This document shows, piece by piece, positions 1 to 9,545 of a stretch of 49,470 nt of DNA (its first letter is position 1; every line of letters begins with the position of its first letter). The notes under the pieces were generated by a model. The model worked only from the letters and a program-made list of their open reading frames with translations, had not been told where the DNA came from and did no database searches. Origin of the DNA: Roseburia zhanii (GTDB lineage: Bacteria; Bacillota; Clostridia; Lachnospirales; Lachnospiraceae). The position numbers were made by a program, and so were the translations under genes. Where the stretch lies: the NCBI RefSeq assembly GCF_014287635.1, contig NZ_JACOPH010000016.1, positions 1-49,470 of the forward strand, read 5' to 3'.

Positions 1-342
1 GGTTGTCATCCCGACCTGTTCCAGACAAGTCTGTCACAGTTCAGTCTGTCACCCTGTTTTTCTTAATGATTCTCAAAATCTTTCAAGGTTATTTCACTGT
101 TTAGTTATCAATGTTCGTTCAAATGACTTCGTCAGTTTATCATGTTTCTTTTTATCTGTCAATACCTTTTTTTGTTTTTCTTTCAAAAACTTTTTATATG
201 ATATATCAAGAATTTTCTGACTACTGTCTTATTTTTCTTACTGTCTCAAACACTTTATTTTCGACAGCTCAGTTATAATACACCCATTTATATTCATATG
301 TCAAGCACTTTTTTTATTTTTTTTGTTTTTTTACATTTTCTG
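1..342. other. AT-rich non-coding edge region
   Basis: I see no supportable gene here. Positions 28-37 and 43-52 are two copies of AGTCTGTCAC, 15 bases apart. The rest is T-rich on the plus strand. A plus-strand open frame beginning at 298 runs antisense to the real minus-strand gene that follows and is not credible. Confidence 0.5.
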
Positions 343-750
343 CTATTTTTCATGGAATCTCCTGCGGATCAGCTTTACGATCAGGTGATACACTGCCCTG
401 ATACAGGAAAATATAAAGAACAATACGATAAATCCGACAACGCCAAAAACAATATCTGCAAAGTCCATATTTCCGGTATTTGTGACTTTCTGTCCAATCT
501 CGATTGCAAATGTGATCACGATGATCAGTGTAAATACATAGATCCATGCGATCACCATGATATGATCATGTTTTGCTAAGGATTTAAAAAACGGATAGAC
601 TACAAAAATCATCAACATTCCTAAAACCCCGATCACAATAAAGTGCAGCTCTTTATCAGAAAAGTTATATTCATATGCATCATTCAGCCCCATCAGCCGG
701 TTATGTATTTTTGAGATCATATAAACGATCGTATAAAGAAATTCTTTCAT
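343..750 (-). CDS. Small integral membrane protein, weakly VanZ-like
   Basis: This is a 135-aa protein with three predicted membrane segments, at about residues 37-56, 66-84 and 98-118, and a basic C-terminus (LIRRRFHEK). After the second segment it carries E84-I-G-Q87 followed by D96 and D99. That spacing recalls the E..Q/D..D signature of VanZ-family membrane proteins, but the protein is shorter than most of them. The ATG at 750 has a good ribosome binding site (GGGAGG, about 8 bases upstream). It is divergent from the gene at 965, and the two share a roughly 210-base promoter region. Function is unknown; the VanZ link is an inference from a short motif. Confidence 0.7.
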   Translation of the reverse strand: MKEFLYTIVYMISKIHNRLMGLNDAYEYNFSDKELHFIVIGVLGMLMIFVVYPFFKSLAKHDHIMVIAWIYVFTLIIVITFAIEIGQKVTNTGNMDFADIVFGVVGFIVLFFIFSCIRAVYHLIVKLIRRRFHEK

Positions 751-872
751 ATGCTTTTTCCTCCCAATACTATTTATCTACTCCCTGAATTCTCTATTTT
801 AAAGATTTCGGAAAGACATTCTGTTTTTCTTTCTTCATTTTAATATAAGAAAGAAATACTGTCAAAGAACGT

Positions 873-901
873 TTGACTTATTCTTTTTTTGAAACTATAC
901 T
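873..901 (+). promoter_or_regulatory. Sigma-A type promoter for the 965 gene
   Basis: The -35 box is TTGACT (873-878) and the -10 box is TATACT (896-901), with exactly 17 bases between them. The predicted start site is near 908, about 57 bases before the ATG at 965. Confidence 0.75.
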
Positions 902-908
902 TAGTATT

Positions 909-922
909 GGTACATTAGTACC
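909..922. promoter_or_regulatory. Palindromic operator-like site at the transcription start
   Basis: GGTAC-ATTA-GTACC is a perfect inverted repeat placed right at the predicted +1 of the promoter at 873-901. A repressor bound there would block initiation. The binding protein is not identifiable from this window. Confidence 0.5.
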
Positions 923-964
923 TTACCTATTTCCCATATTACGAACGAAAAGGAGTAATTACCT

Positions 965-1990
965 ATGACAAACAATTATCTTGAGCCTTATTTTTCTCCT
1001 GTATTGATCACTGATTATATCCGTGAAAATCCAAATGGTATGAAACGTTTCCAGATTTATGATCTGTACCGCTTTTTGACTTCAGCAGACAGCAGTTCCC
1101 ATGACATCGTACCATTTTTATATCAGCTTACAGATGCTCCGCTTTCAGAAGATTCTTTTGAAATGATAAGCGGCTACTTAGCAGAAGATTTTTATTTTTC
1201 TCCTGCATTCCGCTCAGACAGCTATGACTCTGTTCTTCTATATTATGCAATCTGGCTGTCAGAGGACTCTGCAATGCAAAAAGACCGTTTTCTGCATCAG
1301 ATCTTTTCGAAATATTCCCCTGCGATTTTGGAGATCGATTTTTCTGATTCTTCAAATAATCTGCCATTTGAGATTACAGATGCCTGCACATTCTTTGGAG
1401 GTCTTTTTTACATTGCATGTCATGCACCGGCACAGTTGCCGAAATTTCTTCCGGAATTTGCTAAACATTATCAGGAAGAATGGCATTTTACCTGTGAAGA
1501 TTTCATTCTTTATAATTTTATGGATGAATATTTCGAAATCAGCAATTGCAGGAGCAACCTGAAATTTCAGGAGTTGATCTCAACGCTATCGCTTGCTACT
1601 CTGCAGGCACAGGATATGACATTAAACGAATGTACAGCTGCTGATGGTTTACAGCAGTTAAAACATCCATTTTCCCAGCTTGCAGGTCTATACCGTTATG
1701 GTGCTCTTACTTTTGAGCAGACAGGGAATCCTTCGGCTGCATGTGATAAAATGAAACACCTGTTAGATTATGCAGTTACCTACGAACTGCGCCGCAACCT
1801 GTTTGATTTTCATTTAGATGAAGACCGAATCATCACACTAGATAACTGGAAAGAAAAATTAAAATGGTATCACGTTCAGTATGACAGTGCCTACGCTCAT
1901 GCTATTTCCCTGTTTTACAGTGCATCTGTATCACAGCAGTTATTAAAGAAACAGTTTATGGAAAAATTAAACGAACTGCAAATGCTATAA
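965..1990 (+). CDS. Hypothetical cytoplasmic protein, 341 aa
   Basis: I do not recognise this family. The protein has no signal peptide and no membrane segment. It is rich in Phe, Tyr, Leu, Asp and Glu and looks largely helical, with an acidic N-terminal half and a more basic C-terminus. No catalytic motif is evident. The ATG at 965 follows AGGAG (951-955) at good spacing. It is transcribed alone from a strong promoter with an operator-like palindrome at the start site and ends in a clear terminator, so it is a regulated single-gene unit. Coding is well supported by length, ribosome binding site and flanking signals; the role is open. Confidence 0.8.
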   Translation: MTNNYLEPYFSPVLITDYIRENPNGMKRFQIYDLYRFLTSADSSSHDIVPFLYQLTDAPLSEDSFEMISGYLAEDFYFSPAFRSDSYDSVLLYYAIWLSEDSAMQKDRFLHQIFSKYSPAILEIDFSDSSNNLPFEITDACTFFGGLFYIACHAPAQLPKFLPEFAKHYQEEWHFTCEDFILYNFMDEYFEISNCRSNLKFQELISTLSLATLQAQDMTLNECTAADGLQQLKHPFSQLAGLYRYGALTFEQTGNPSAACDKMKHLLDYAVTYELRRNLFDFHLDEDRIITLDNWKEKLKWYHVQYDSAYAHAISLFYSASVSQQLLKKQFMEKLNELQML

Positions 1991-2011
1991 AAAGCGATCA
2001 TTTTATTCTGT

Positions 2012-2068
2012 AAAAAACTTCCTTAAACATTCAGGAATGTCCCTGTTGTCTAAGGAAGTTTTTTCTTT
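2012..2068. terminator. Bidirectional rho-independent terminator
   Basis: The stem AAAAAACTTCCTTA (2012-2025) pairs with TAAGGAAGTTTTTT (2051-2064). There is an A-run on the left and a T-run on the right, so it can serve both the plus gene ending at 1990 and the minus gene ending at 2076. Confidence 0.8.
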
Positions 2069-2075
2069 ATAGCTG

Positions 2076-3887
2076 TCAGTCTTCTTTGGAAACTGTTTTT
2101 TTCTTATTCTTTTTGCTGCTTTGAAAGCCATTGATATTATATTTTTTCTCATACATTTCAAAGCACTGCATATAGTCCTCATTTTTCAATTCACGAACAC
2201 TCTTTAAATATTCGTGTGTATCAAAATCCGAAGCCTCTAATTCTATCATCGCAACTGCTACATTAGAACAATGTGCTGCAATACGCTCTAAATTATTCAA
2301 AAGATCATTAAAGACAAATCCCTGCTTCATATCGCATTTGCCCATCCGAAGTCTGGCAATATGCCGCAGCTTTAATTCGTCGCATAAGATACCGATCAGT
2401 TCACGAAGCGGCTCTACTTTCGCTGCTACTTCCAAATCGTCTTCCCAGAATGCATTGACTGCCAGATCTACAACTTCTCTTGTTGCATCTTCGAGCACAT
2501 TCATTTCATAACCGGCTTCTTCGGAAAATTCAATCTTCTTATCTGATAATTCATATGCTGCTTCAGCAATATTTACTGCATGATCTCCTAAACGTTCAAA
2601 ATCACTGATCGTATGTAAAAATTTAGAAACCTGCTTTGTCTGTGATGCATCCATTTCTTTTCCGGTAAGCTGCATCAGATAAGTGCCCAGCTTATCTTCA
2701 TATTTATCGATCAGATTCTCTTTTTCCTGTACTTTCTGAAATTTATCCTGTGAAAATCCTTCTAACAGACTTAATGCACGGAAAATATTTTTTCTTGCTT
2801 TTTTCGCCATACCATTCATGGCTAAATGGCTCTGACTGATCGCAATTGCCGGATATGCCAAAAAACGTTCCTCTAACAGATCAAAATCTGCCTGTTCTTC
2901 TTCATCTTCCGGTGAATCTTTGATCAGTGTAAATACTAATTTTTCAATATACTTGATAAATGGCACCAGTATCAGGATCGTCGCTGTACGGAATACGGTA
3001 TTCATCATTGCGATCTGCATCGGTCCTAAAATCGTATCCATAAAATCAAAATGAACGATCGCATTGACAGAATAAAATACGATTGACCAGAATACCATAC
3101 CAAACAGGTCATTGATCAGATAGATCAATGCGGTACGTTTTCCGTTCTTATTCGTTCCAATCGATGATAACAATACCGGACAGGCTGCCCCTACACCAAT
3201 TCCCATCGTGATTGGAAGTGCTGTTGCAAAGCTGATAGCTCCGGTAACTGATAACGCCTGCAAAATACCGACTGACGCAGATGCACTCTGCAAAACTGCC
3301 GTAAATAAAATACCTACGATAATACCTGCGATCGGATTTGAAAACATTGTGAGTACATGAACAAATTCTTCGCTTTCCTTTAATGGTGAAACTGCGCCAC
3401 TCATCGTCTGCATTCCTACCATCAAAATGGAAAATCCAAGCATGATGTCTCCCACATTTTTATAGACAGCTTTTTTCAAAAACATCTTAAAGATGATACC
3501 AATGATCGCCACGATTGCTGAAATCGTTGCCGTTGATAAAAGCTGTGCGATCCCGCTTGAACCATCAATATAGGATAGACATAATATCCAGCCTGTAATA
3601 CTTGTTCCGATATTTGCCCCCATGATAATCCCGATCGCCTGTGCGACTTTCATCATACCGGAATTTACAAAACCGACAACCATAACGGTTGTTGCTGAAG
3701 ATGACTGGATGATGGCAGTTACAACTGCTCCTAACAGTATCCCCTTGACCGGTGTATTTGTCAGCTGGTACAATATCAATTCCAGCTTATTTCCTGCAAC
3801 CCTCTTTAACCCATCTCCCATTAAAGACATACCGAATAGAAACAGTGCTACACCGCTCAATAACGATAGAATCATTGTAATGCCCAT
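2076..3887 (-). CDS. Na+/phosphate cotransporter with C-terminal PhoU-like domain
   Basis: This 603-aa membrane protein belongs to the Na/Pi cotransporter II (NptA/YjbB) family, which moves inorganic phosphate with sodium. It has the duplicated signature: Q-S-S-S-A-T-T at 61-67 and the degenerate second copy Q-S-A-S-A-S at 200-205, each within hydrophobic repeats over about residues 1-320. The remaining part (about 340-580) is helical and matches the PhoU-like domain often fused to this family. The ATG at 3887 follows AGAGGA at a suitable distance. No pho regulon partner (pstSCAB, phoPR) is present here. The family call is firm; the direction of transport in this organism (uptake or phosphate export) is not decidable from sequence. 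Confidence 0.93.
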   Translation of the reverse strand: MGITMILSLLSGVALFLFGMSLMGDGLKRVAGNKLELILYQLTNTPVKGILLGAVVTAIIQSSSATTVMVVGFVNSGMMKVAQAIGIIMGANIGTSITGWILCLSYIDGSSGIAQLLSTATISAIVAIIGIIFKMFLKKAVYKNVGDIMLGFSILMVGMQTMSGAVSPLKESEEFVHVLTMFSNPIAGIIVGILFTAVLQSASASVGILQALSVTGAISFATALPITMGIGVGAACPVLLSSIGTNKNGKRTALIYLINDLFGMVFWSIVFYSVNAIVHFDFMDTILGPMQIAMMNTVFRTATILILVPFIKYIEKLVFTLIKDSPEDEEEQADFDLLEERFLAYPAIAISQSHLAMNGMAKKARKNIFRALSLLEGFSQDKFQKVQEKENLIDKYEDKLGTYLMQLTGKEMDASQTKQVSKFLHTISDFERLGDHAVNIAEAAYELSDKKIEFSEEAGYEMNVLEDATREVVDLAVNAFWEDDLEVAAKVEPLRELIGILCDELKLRHIARLRMGKCDMKQGFVFNDLLNNLERIAAHCSNVAVAMIELEASDFDTHEYLKSVRELKNEDYMQCFEMYEKKYNINGFQSSKKNKKKTVSKED

Positions 3888-4414
3888 TGTGCAATCCTCT
3901 TCTTTTTTATGTTTTTTCGTAACTATTCCATAGCTTCCCAGTTACACTTTTCAAATGCTTTACCTGCTTTTTACAGTTTGTTTACATTCACATTCAAAAA
4001 CTATTATACATTACAAATATGGGAAATTACAATATAATTTTCATATTTGTTAACAATTCCCTTGCCCATATGTTATCGTTTACCAGCAAAGCTACTGTCT
4101 GAGTCCTAATGCTCAACTGTTATCTGAAATGCCTTATACATTGAAAAAAGACGACACAAATAACTGGGTACTGAAAAATTACAAGGATTGATTTGTGAAG
4201 ATCACGGCTATCCTAAGAACTTATCTTTACTATACATTTTGTTATTATTATTAACTTTTTATGCTATTTTAGAACATTTTCTTTCAATTTTACATTTTTT
4301 CAATTATCTATTGCATAGTTTATCTAACAGTGCTATTCTACAAAGGATTTACATCTTGAAATTTGCTCAAAGCAATGTTATTTATAATAACAATCAGGAA
4401 AAAAGGAACTTAAA
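3888..4414. other. Intergenic region between divergent genes
   Basis: This 527-base stretch holds the promoter of the Na/Pi cotransporter (4003-4032, minus) and the leader of ugd. TATAAT at 4383-4388, just upstream of the ugd ribosome binding site, is a possible -10 but lacks a convincing -35. An open frame at 4054-4191 without a start codon may be a gene remnant (see findings). I see no RNA gene. Confidence 0.5.
4003..4032 (-). promoter_or_regulatory. Putative promoter of the Na/Pi cotransporter gene
   Basis: On the minus strand, TTGTAA (4032-4027) and a consensus TATAAT (4008-4003) are separated by 18 bases. The leader would be about 110 bases. Confidence 0.5.
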
Positions 4415-5890
4415 ATGAAAAAACTATCCACAACAATTCTTGCTGAAATTGTTGAAACCAAAAGAAAGGCTGCCAAGCTGACACAAGTACAGCTTGCCGA
4501 GAAAACCGGCATTAACAGAGCACAGCTTTCAAGACTGGAGCAGGAAGATTACTATCCTTCCATCCCCCAGCTGGAAGCTCTCGGAGAAGCACTGGGCTTC
4601 GATCTGGACGATGTATTTATCAATGCAGCCAGCAAGAAGATTGAATCACCATCACCACTCAATATCGCAGTAGCCGGAACAGGATATGTAGGGCTTTCCA
4701 TCGCCACACTGCTTGCACAGCACAATCATGTCACAGCCGTTGATGTGATCCCGGAAAAGATAGAAATGCTCAACAACCGCAAATCCCCAATTCAGGACGA
4801 TTATATTGAAAAATATCTGGCTGAAAAAGATCTGGATCTGACTGCCACACTGGATGGTGCAGCTGCTTATAAGGATGCTGATTTCGTTGTCATTGCCACA
4901 CCGACCAACTATGACAGCAAGATGAACTACTTTGATACTTCACTTGTTGAGGATGTGATCAAGCTTGTACTTTCCGTCAATCAGGATGCCATCATGGTCA
5001 TCAAATCAACCATTCCTGTTGGCTTCACAAAATCTGTTCGGGAAAAATACAATACAAAAAATATTATTTTCAGTCCGGAATTTCTGCGTGAATCCAAAGC
5101 ACTATATGATAACCTCTATCCAAGCCGCATTATCGTATCCACTGATAAGGAAGATGAACGACTTATAGAAAAATCACACCAGTTTGCTGCTCTTCTGCAG
5201 GAAGGGGCACTCAAAGAAAATATTGATACGTTATTTATGGGATTTACTGAAGCGGAAGCTGTTAAGCTTTTTGCCAATACTTATCTGGCACTCCGCGTCT
5301 CCTACTTCAATGAACTGGATACTTATGCAGAAATGAAAGGGCTGAATACCAAGGATATCATTGATGGTGTCTGCCTTGATCCACGTATCGGAACGCATTA
5401 TAACAACCCGAGCTTTGGATACGGCGGTTACTGCCTGCCTAAGGATAGCAAACAGCTCCTTGCCAACTATAATGATGTACCGCAAAATATGATGAGTGCG
5501 ATTGTGGAAAGTAATAAAACGAGAAAAGATTTCATTGCTGATCGTGTTCTTGAGATTACCGGTGGATATGAAGCAAACAGCCAGTGGGATGCTTCTAAAG
5601 AAAAAGAAGTTATTGTCGGTGTATATCGTCTTACCATGAAGAGTAATTCCGATAACTTCCGCCAGTCCTCTATTCAGGGAGTTATGAAACGTATTAAAGC
5701 CAAAGGTGCTAAGGTCATTATCTTTGAACCAACACTGAAAAACGGAGAAACCTTCTTTGGAAGTGAAGTTGTTAATGATCTGGATAAATTCAAAAAAATG
5801 TCACATTCTATCATCGCTAATAGATATGATTCCTGTCTGGATGATGTGAAAGACAAGGTATATACAAGAGATATTTTCAAAAGAGACTAA
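4415..5890 (+). CDS. ugd: UDP-glucose 6-dehydrogenase with N-terminal XRE helix-turn-helix domain
   Basis: Residues about 8-65 form an XRE-type [23 protein letters not shown], then [14 protein letters not shown]. From residue 83 a complete nucleotide-sugar dehydrogenase follows, with the NAD-binding G88-T-G90-Y-V-G93, the [11 protein letters not shown] segment, and catalytic Cys340 in [10 protein letters not shown]. It should oxidise UDP-glucose to UDP-glucuronate using two NAD+. At 491 aa it is about 80-90 residues longer than usual short-form Ugd proteins, and the excess is the HTH. There is no stop, frameshift or second ribosome binding site at the junction, so the fusion is real in this sequence. 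GGAAAAAAGGAAC precedes the ATG. It lies at the edge of the polysaccharide locus and converges on a UDP-glucuronate epimerase. DNA binding or self-regulation by the HTH is inference. Confidence 0.92.
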   Translation: MKKLSTTILAEIVETKRKAAKLTQVQLAEKTGINRAQLSRLEQEDYYPSIPQLEALGEALGFDLDDVFINAASKKIESPSPLNIAVAGTGYVGLSIATLLAQHNHVTAVDVIPEKIEMLNNRKSPIQDDYIEKYLAEKDLDLTATLDGAAAYKDADFVVIATPTNYDSKMNYFDTSLVEDVIKLVLSVNQDAIMVIKSTIPVGFTKSVREKYNTKNIIFSPEFLRESKALYDNLYPSRIIVSTDKEDERLIEKSHQFAALLQEGALKENIDTLFMGFTEAEAVKLFANTYLALRVSYFNELDTYAEMKGLNTKDIIDGVCLDPRIGTHYNNPSFGYGGYCLPKDSKQLLANYNDVPQNMMSAIVESNKTRKDFIADRVLEITGGYEANSQWDASKEKEVIVGVYRLTMKSNSDNFRQSSIQGVMKRIKAKGAKVIIFEPTLKNGETFFGSEVVNDLDKFKKMSHSIIANRYDSCLDDVKDKVYTRDIFKRD

Positions 5891-5895
5891 ATTCC

Positions 5896-5930
5896 AAAAG
5901 GGAAGTCACATAATGGCTTCCCTTTCTTAT
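5896..5930. terminator. Terminator between convergent ugd and epimerase genes
   Basis: AAAAGGGAAG (5896-5905) pairs with CTTCCCTTTC (5918-5927) around a short loop, with T-rich ends in both directions. It can end both convergent transcripts. Confidence 0.75.
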
Positions 5931-5945
5931 ATTGTTATATCCATA

Positions 5946-7034
5946 CTACATATAAAATTCCTTATACCACTCAGCAAACTTCCGAAGTCCATCCCTGAGA
6001 CTTGTATTCGGTTTAAAGCCAAAGTCTTCTTCTAAGGCCTTCGTATCCGCATAAGTGACCGGAACATCGCCGGGCTGCATTGGAACGAGCTTCTTATGCG
6101 CTTCAAAATCATAATCTGCCGGAAGCACGCCTGCGCAGATCAGTTCCTGTTGCAGAATATCTACAAAATCAAGCAGGTTTTCCGGTTGGTTATTACCGAT
6201 GTTGTAAACAGCATATGGTGGAACCGGTAAACCGTCTTCTCCCATCTTTTTCTCCGGAGCAGCCCGCATAACACGCTTTACACCTTCTACAATATCATCT
6301 ACATATGTAAAATCACGCTTACAGTTACCATAATTAAAAATCTGGATTGTTTCATTGTTACGAAGCTTATTGGTAAAACCAAAGTATGCCATATCCGGTC
6401 TTCCCGCTGGTCCGTATACCGTAAAGAAACGCAAACCGGTCGATGGAATATTATAGAGCTTACTGTACGCATGTGCCATCAACTCATTTGACTTCTTTGT
6501 AGCAGCATATAATGATACAGGATTATCCACCTTATCCTCCGTCGAATATGGCACTTTCTTATTTGTTCCATATACAGACGAGGATGAGGCATAAACCAAA
6601 TGTTCTACACCAGCCTGTCCATCATCGTAGGAATGACGACAAGACTCTAAGATATTGTAAAAACCAATCAAATTACTTTCGATATACACATCAGGATTGG
6701 TAATCGAATATCTGACACCGGCTTGTGCTGCAAGATTGACAACTACAGAAGGCTTATGTTCTGTAAAAATCTGATTAATCAAGTTCTTATCTGCAATACT
6801 GCCCTTTACAAATCTCCACGAAAGATCCTCTCTTTCTGCAGCCATTGTCTCAATCTGACTAAGACGATATTCCTTAATAGAAACATCATAGTAGTCATTC
6901 ATATTGTCAATACCAATGATCTGCATTGGTTTTCCCATACGGATAAGTTCCATAACCAAGTTAGAACCGATAAAACCTGCAGCCCCGGTTACTAATATTG
7001 TTTTGTTTTCTAACGATATGTTTTGTTGCTTCAT
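5946..7034 (-). CDS. UDP-glucuronate 4-epimerase-like NAD-dependent epimerase (CapI/WbpP type)
   Basis: This 362-aa short-chain dehydrogenase/reductase has the NAD motif T-G17-A-A-G20-F-I-G23 and the catalytic pair Y176-x3-K180 (YAATK). The stretch RFFTVYGPAGRPDMAYFGFT is typical of the CapI / UDP-glucuronate 4-epimerase branch, which converts UDP-glucuronate to UDP-galacturonate. The ugd gene next door makes the expected substrate, which supports this reading. A UDP-glucose or UDP-GlcNAc 4-epimerase remains possible. The ATG at 7034 has AGGGAG upstream. It is the last minus-strand gene of the locus, separated from the acyltransferase gene by about 330 bases, so it may have its own promoter. 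Confidence 0.88.
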   Translation of the reverse strand: MKQQNISLENKTILVTGAAGFIGSNLVMELIRMGKPMQIIGIDNMNDYYDVSIKEYRLSQIETMAAEREDLSWRFVKGSIADKNLINQIFTEHKPSVVVNLAAQAGVRYSITNPDVYIESNLIGFYNILESCRHSYDDGQAGVEHLVYASSSSVYGTNKKVPYSTEDKVDNPVSLYAATKKSNELMAHAYSKLYNIPSTGLRFFTVYGPAGRPDMAYFGFTNKLRNNETIQIFNYGNCKRDFTYVDDIVEGVKRVMRAAPEKKMGEDGLPVPPYAVYNIGNNQPENLLDFVDILQQELICAGVLPADYDFEAHKKLVPMQPGDVPVTYADTKALEEDFGFKPNTSLRDGLRKFAEWYKEFYM

Positions 7035-7366
7035 TATTGATTATCTCCCTAAAAATAAATTACTTAAAATGCATGGCATCCCATTTTATAACTGAGTATT
7101 CCACCGCAACGTAATATTCAATAACTTACTGGCATTATTGTTTATTGTCTTTATTAAGCTAATTCTCCAAATCTTCTATCAGCTGTTTAGTTCTAGCATT
7201 CGCCCTTTCTTCATTCAAGTGCAAAATTGTATTATAAAAATAATTATACAAAAAAATTTACTCTCTATAATTTGATATAACTTCGCAATCTAATTGTCAT
7301 GCCGAAAATCAGAACAAATATTCTCTTTCTTTGATTACAATTATCTCTATCAAATTTACGTGTTAA
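7035..7366. other. AT-rich intergenic region
   Basis: About 330 bases between the epimerase and acyltransferase genes. It is strongly AT-rich and presumably holds the epimerase promoter, but I cannot assign -35/-10 boxes with confidence. I see no ORF or clear hairpin. Confidence 0.4.
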
Positions 7367-8410
7367 TCAACTTTTAATTAACGGCAAATGTTTTTTAATA
7401 TATTTATTATATATATGACAAAACAAACAATCCGCTATCATAGAAATTACAAATGACACTAGCGAAATTAAATAACCTCTTCCGGAATACAAAACTTTCT
7501 CATCAAACAGATGCCAGATTATTGTATTTAAAATACCTACCATAATCGCCTGTATACCATATATACTCATACTGTTTTTTCCAATAAATTCGAGAATTTT
7601 ATAAGTTTTATTACCTTGAGACAAAAACATACTAAAGCAAATAATAGCAGCAGAAAATAGAATCGCAGTTGCTACATCCGTAAATACATTACCAAAACTA
7701 TGCGAATCAAATGCAAAATTTATGTCAAAAGAAAAAAACATAACAAATCCTAATCCAAGAAACACAAGTGTCGAGTTAAAAAGAGTTAATCTGCTTAATT
7801 TCTTTTTTAATATTTTGCTAATCCAATAGCCAAAACATATATAAAAAACAGCTAAAGGAACCACTTCAAAATGCCAAACGAGATATACATCATTATAATA
7901 GTTACAAAACAAATAAGAACTCACTAAGCAAATAAATGCAAAAACAATCTGAAAATTTCTTTTTTGTTTAACAAGAATAAAGTGTGCAATCATTAACGCT
8001 AAAAATAGCGTGAACAAAAACCACAAACTACCAGTGTAATCAGAATAACCGATTTGAAGTACAATTCCAAAAAAACGCCTAATTAATGAGATTCTGCTAT
8101 ATGTATGTTCAAAACAGTTTTTTACAATTTGCCATATATACATCACTAATTCAAAAAAATATGCAGGGATTATGATCGAGTTTATTCTCTTTTTTAAAAA
8201 TATACTTGTATTATTCTCTTGACTTAAAGAAAATGTTATTCCTGATAAAATGAAAAATAATGGCATATGGAATGAATAAATGAATTGTCTGGCAATTCTA
8301 GGGTAAGTCGTCATATGCCCTAGTACAACTAAACAAATCGCAATTCCCCTAGCATAATCAAATTCTTTTTTTCGTTCTATATTCTGTTTGTCGATCATCT
8401 GATTTTCCAT
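7367..8410 (-). CDS. Membrane acyltransferase family 3 (polysaccharide O-acyltransferase)
   Basis: The protein has about ten hydrophobic segments and the N-terminal pattern of acyltransferase-3 enzymes: FDYARGIAICLVVLGHM, with the conserved Arg and the catalytic-type His in LGHM, then FHMPLFFILSG. Such enzymes move acetyl or similar groups across the membrane onto surface glycans. The frame is open back to a TTG at 8425, but GAAGAAAG would then abut the start. The ATG at 8410 (347 aa) is the more likely start, although its ribosome binding site is weak. It is probably a tailoring enzyme for the polymer made by this locus. The exact acyl group and sugar are unknown. Confidence 0.85.
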   Translation of the reverse strand: MENQMIDKQNIERKKEFDYARGIAICLVVLGHMTTYPRIARQFIYSFHMPLFFILSGITFSLSQENNTSIFLKKRINSIIIPAYFFELVMYIWQIVKNCFEHTYSRISLIRRFFGIVLQIGYSDYTGSLWFLFTLFLALMIAHFILVKQKRNFQIVFAFICLVSSYLFCNYYNDVYLVWHFEVVPLAVFYICFGYWISKILKKKLSRLTLFNSTLVFLGLGFVMFFSFDINFAFDSHSFGNVFTDVATAILFSAAIICFSMFLSQGNKTYKILEFIGKNSMSIYGIQAIMVGILNTIIWHLFDEKVLYSGRGYLISLVSFVISMIADCLFCHIYNKYIKKHLPLIKS

Positions 8411-8563
8411 ATTCTTATTCAACAACTTTCTTCAAAAAATTTTCATTGTACCTATCACCATGTATTTATGCATTGACGAGAAATTTACCACAGTGAGGCT
8501 AACCTATATAGCTTCTTTTCTGCAGGTTTCAAAAATTTCTAATCCATATATATGCATATCCAT

Positions 8564-9496
8564 TCAATCACTATTAAGTCTCCAAAACCGTTTCATCCAT
8601 TCTTTAAAGGAATAATACTTCCTAGCCTCTACACATTCTTCCGTATCAACATATGGCTGCTGTAAGAAATAACCAATCAACTCTATATCTGTTTCATCGT
8701 GACAAACCAATATATTATTGCCATTGTAGAAAGCCAAATTTTTAACTTCTGAATTAAATGTTATTAGTTTTTTTTGAAAATATAATGCCTCTAAAACTCG
8801 CAATGTCAATCCATGTTGTCCTTTTAATGGGACATCTAAAATAGCTTTAGAATGAATGACATTTTTAATATTATCTTCATATGAAATTGGTTTGCGATAA
8901 AATCTTTCCCCAGTACTAACTTTAGAACTGGCATCTGCAACCACATGAAAATTAGCCATCAAGTTTATACTTTTGCAATATTGTTCGATTTTCTTTATGA
9001 GTTCTGCTCTGTTTTTATCACTCCCAACAAAATACAAATCCCATTTTATTAGATTGTCATAGTCAGCTTCTTTTGCCATGTAGTACTGTGTATTAAAATG
9101 CATATTATATTGCTTACAGTCATCAGCATCAAAACTCCACTGCTCACAGTGCATTGCCAACTCAGCTTGCGGATTTATTTCATTCTCATATATTTTATTC
9201 CAATGCCACATAATCACGCGGCATCCTTCTTTTTTGTGTTTTAAAATATACTCAAAAACCCAACTGCGGCCTTTTAAACCTTCGCATATTATCAAATCAT
9301 AATCCAAAATATTTTTTGCCCAATCTCCTAAAAAGTATACTAAAAAAGGTAATCTCAGCTTTACATTTATTCTAGCCAAGATCTTACAAACAGCGTTATC
9401 AAATCTATAGACTGGTGATGCAAATATATACTCGTCGTATTGTCCACTAGCAATCATATCCTTTTTTCCTTTTGTTAAAAAAACGCTCTTTTTCAT
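8564..9496 (-). CDS. Putative glycosyltransferase (GT-B-like), 310 aa
   Basis: A soluble 310-aa protein. The C-terminal half contains YFVGSDKNRAELIKKI and GLTLRVLEALYFQKKLITFN. The latter is the E-containing segment seen in the nucleotide-sugar-binding domain of GT-B glycosyltransferases and polysaccharide biosynthesis proteins of the CgeB-like kind. The N-terminal half (ICEGLKGRSWVFEYIL, VIMWHWNKIYEN) resembles the acceptor domain. AGGTGG lies upstream of the ATG. It sits between the acyltransferase and a GT2 gene in the same operon, so a sugar transfer step is likely. I cannot assign a CAZy family or linkage. Confidence 0.7.
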   Translation of the reverse strand: MKKSVFLTKGKKDMIASGQYDEYIFASPVYRFDNAVCKILARINVKLRLPFLVYFLGDWAKNILDYDLIICEGLKGRSWVFEYILKHKKEGCRVIMWHWNKIYENEINPQAELAMHCEQWSFDADDCKQYNMHFNTQYYMAKEADYDNLIKWDLYFVGSDKNRAELIKKIEQYCKSINLMANFHVVADASSKVSTGERFYRKPISYEDNIKNVIHSKAILDVPLKGQHGLTLRVLEALYFQKKLITFNSEVKNLAFYNGNNILVCHDETDIELIGYFLQQPYVDTEECVEARKYYSFKEWMKRFWRLNSD

Positions 9497-9545
9497 TCAA
9501 ACACCACCTCGTACATATTTGCTTTTTTTATTCTGAAATCACTCT

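Noticed and set aside
298..579. 93-codon plus-strand open frame with Cys/His/Asp-rich product
   Set aside because: It lies antisense to the VanZ-like gene, lacks a ribosome binding site, and its odd composition comes from reading membrane-protein codons backwards.
4188..4418. 76-codon plus-strand open frame before ugd
   Set aside because: AT-rich leader sequence with no ribosome binding site; it overlaps the ugd start and has no protein-like features beyond Leu/Ile/Phe runs.
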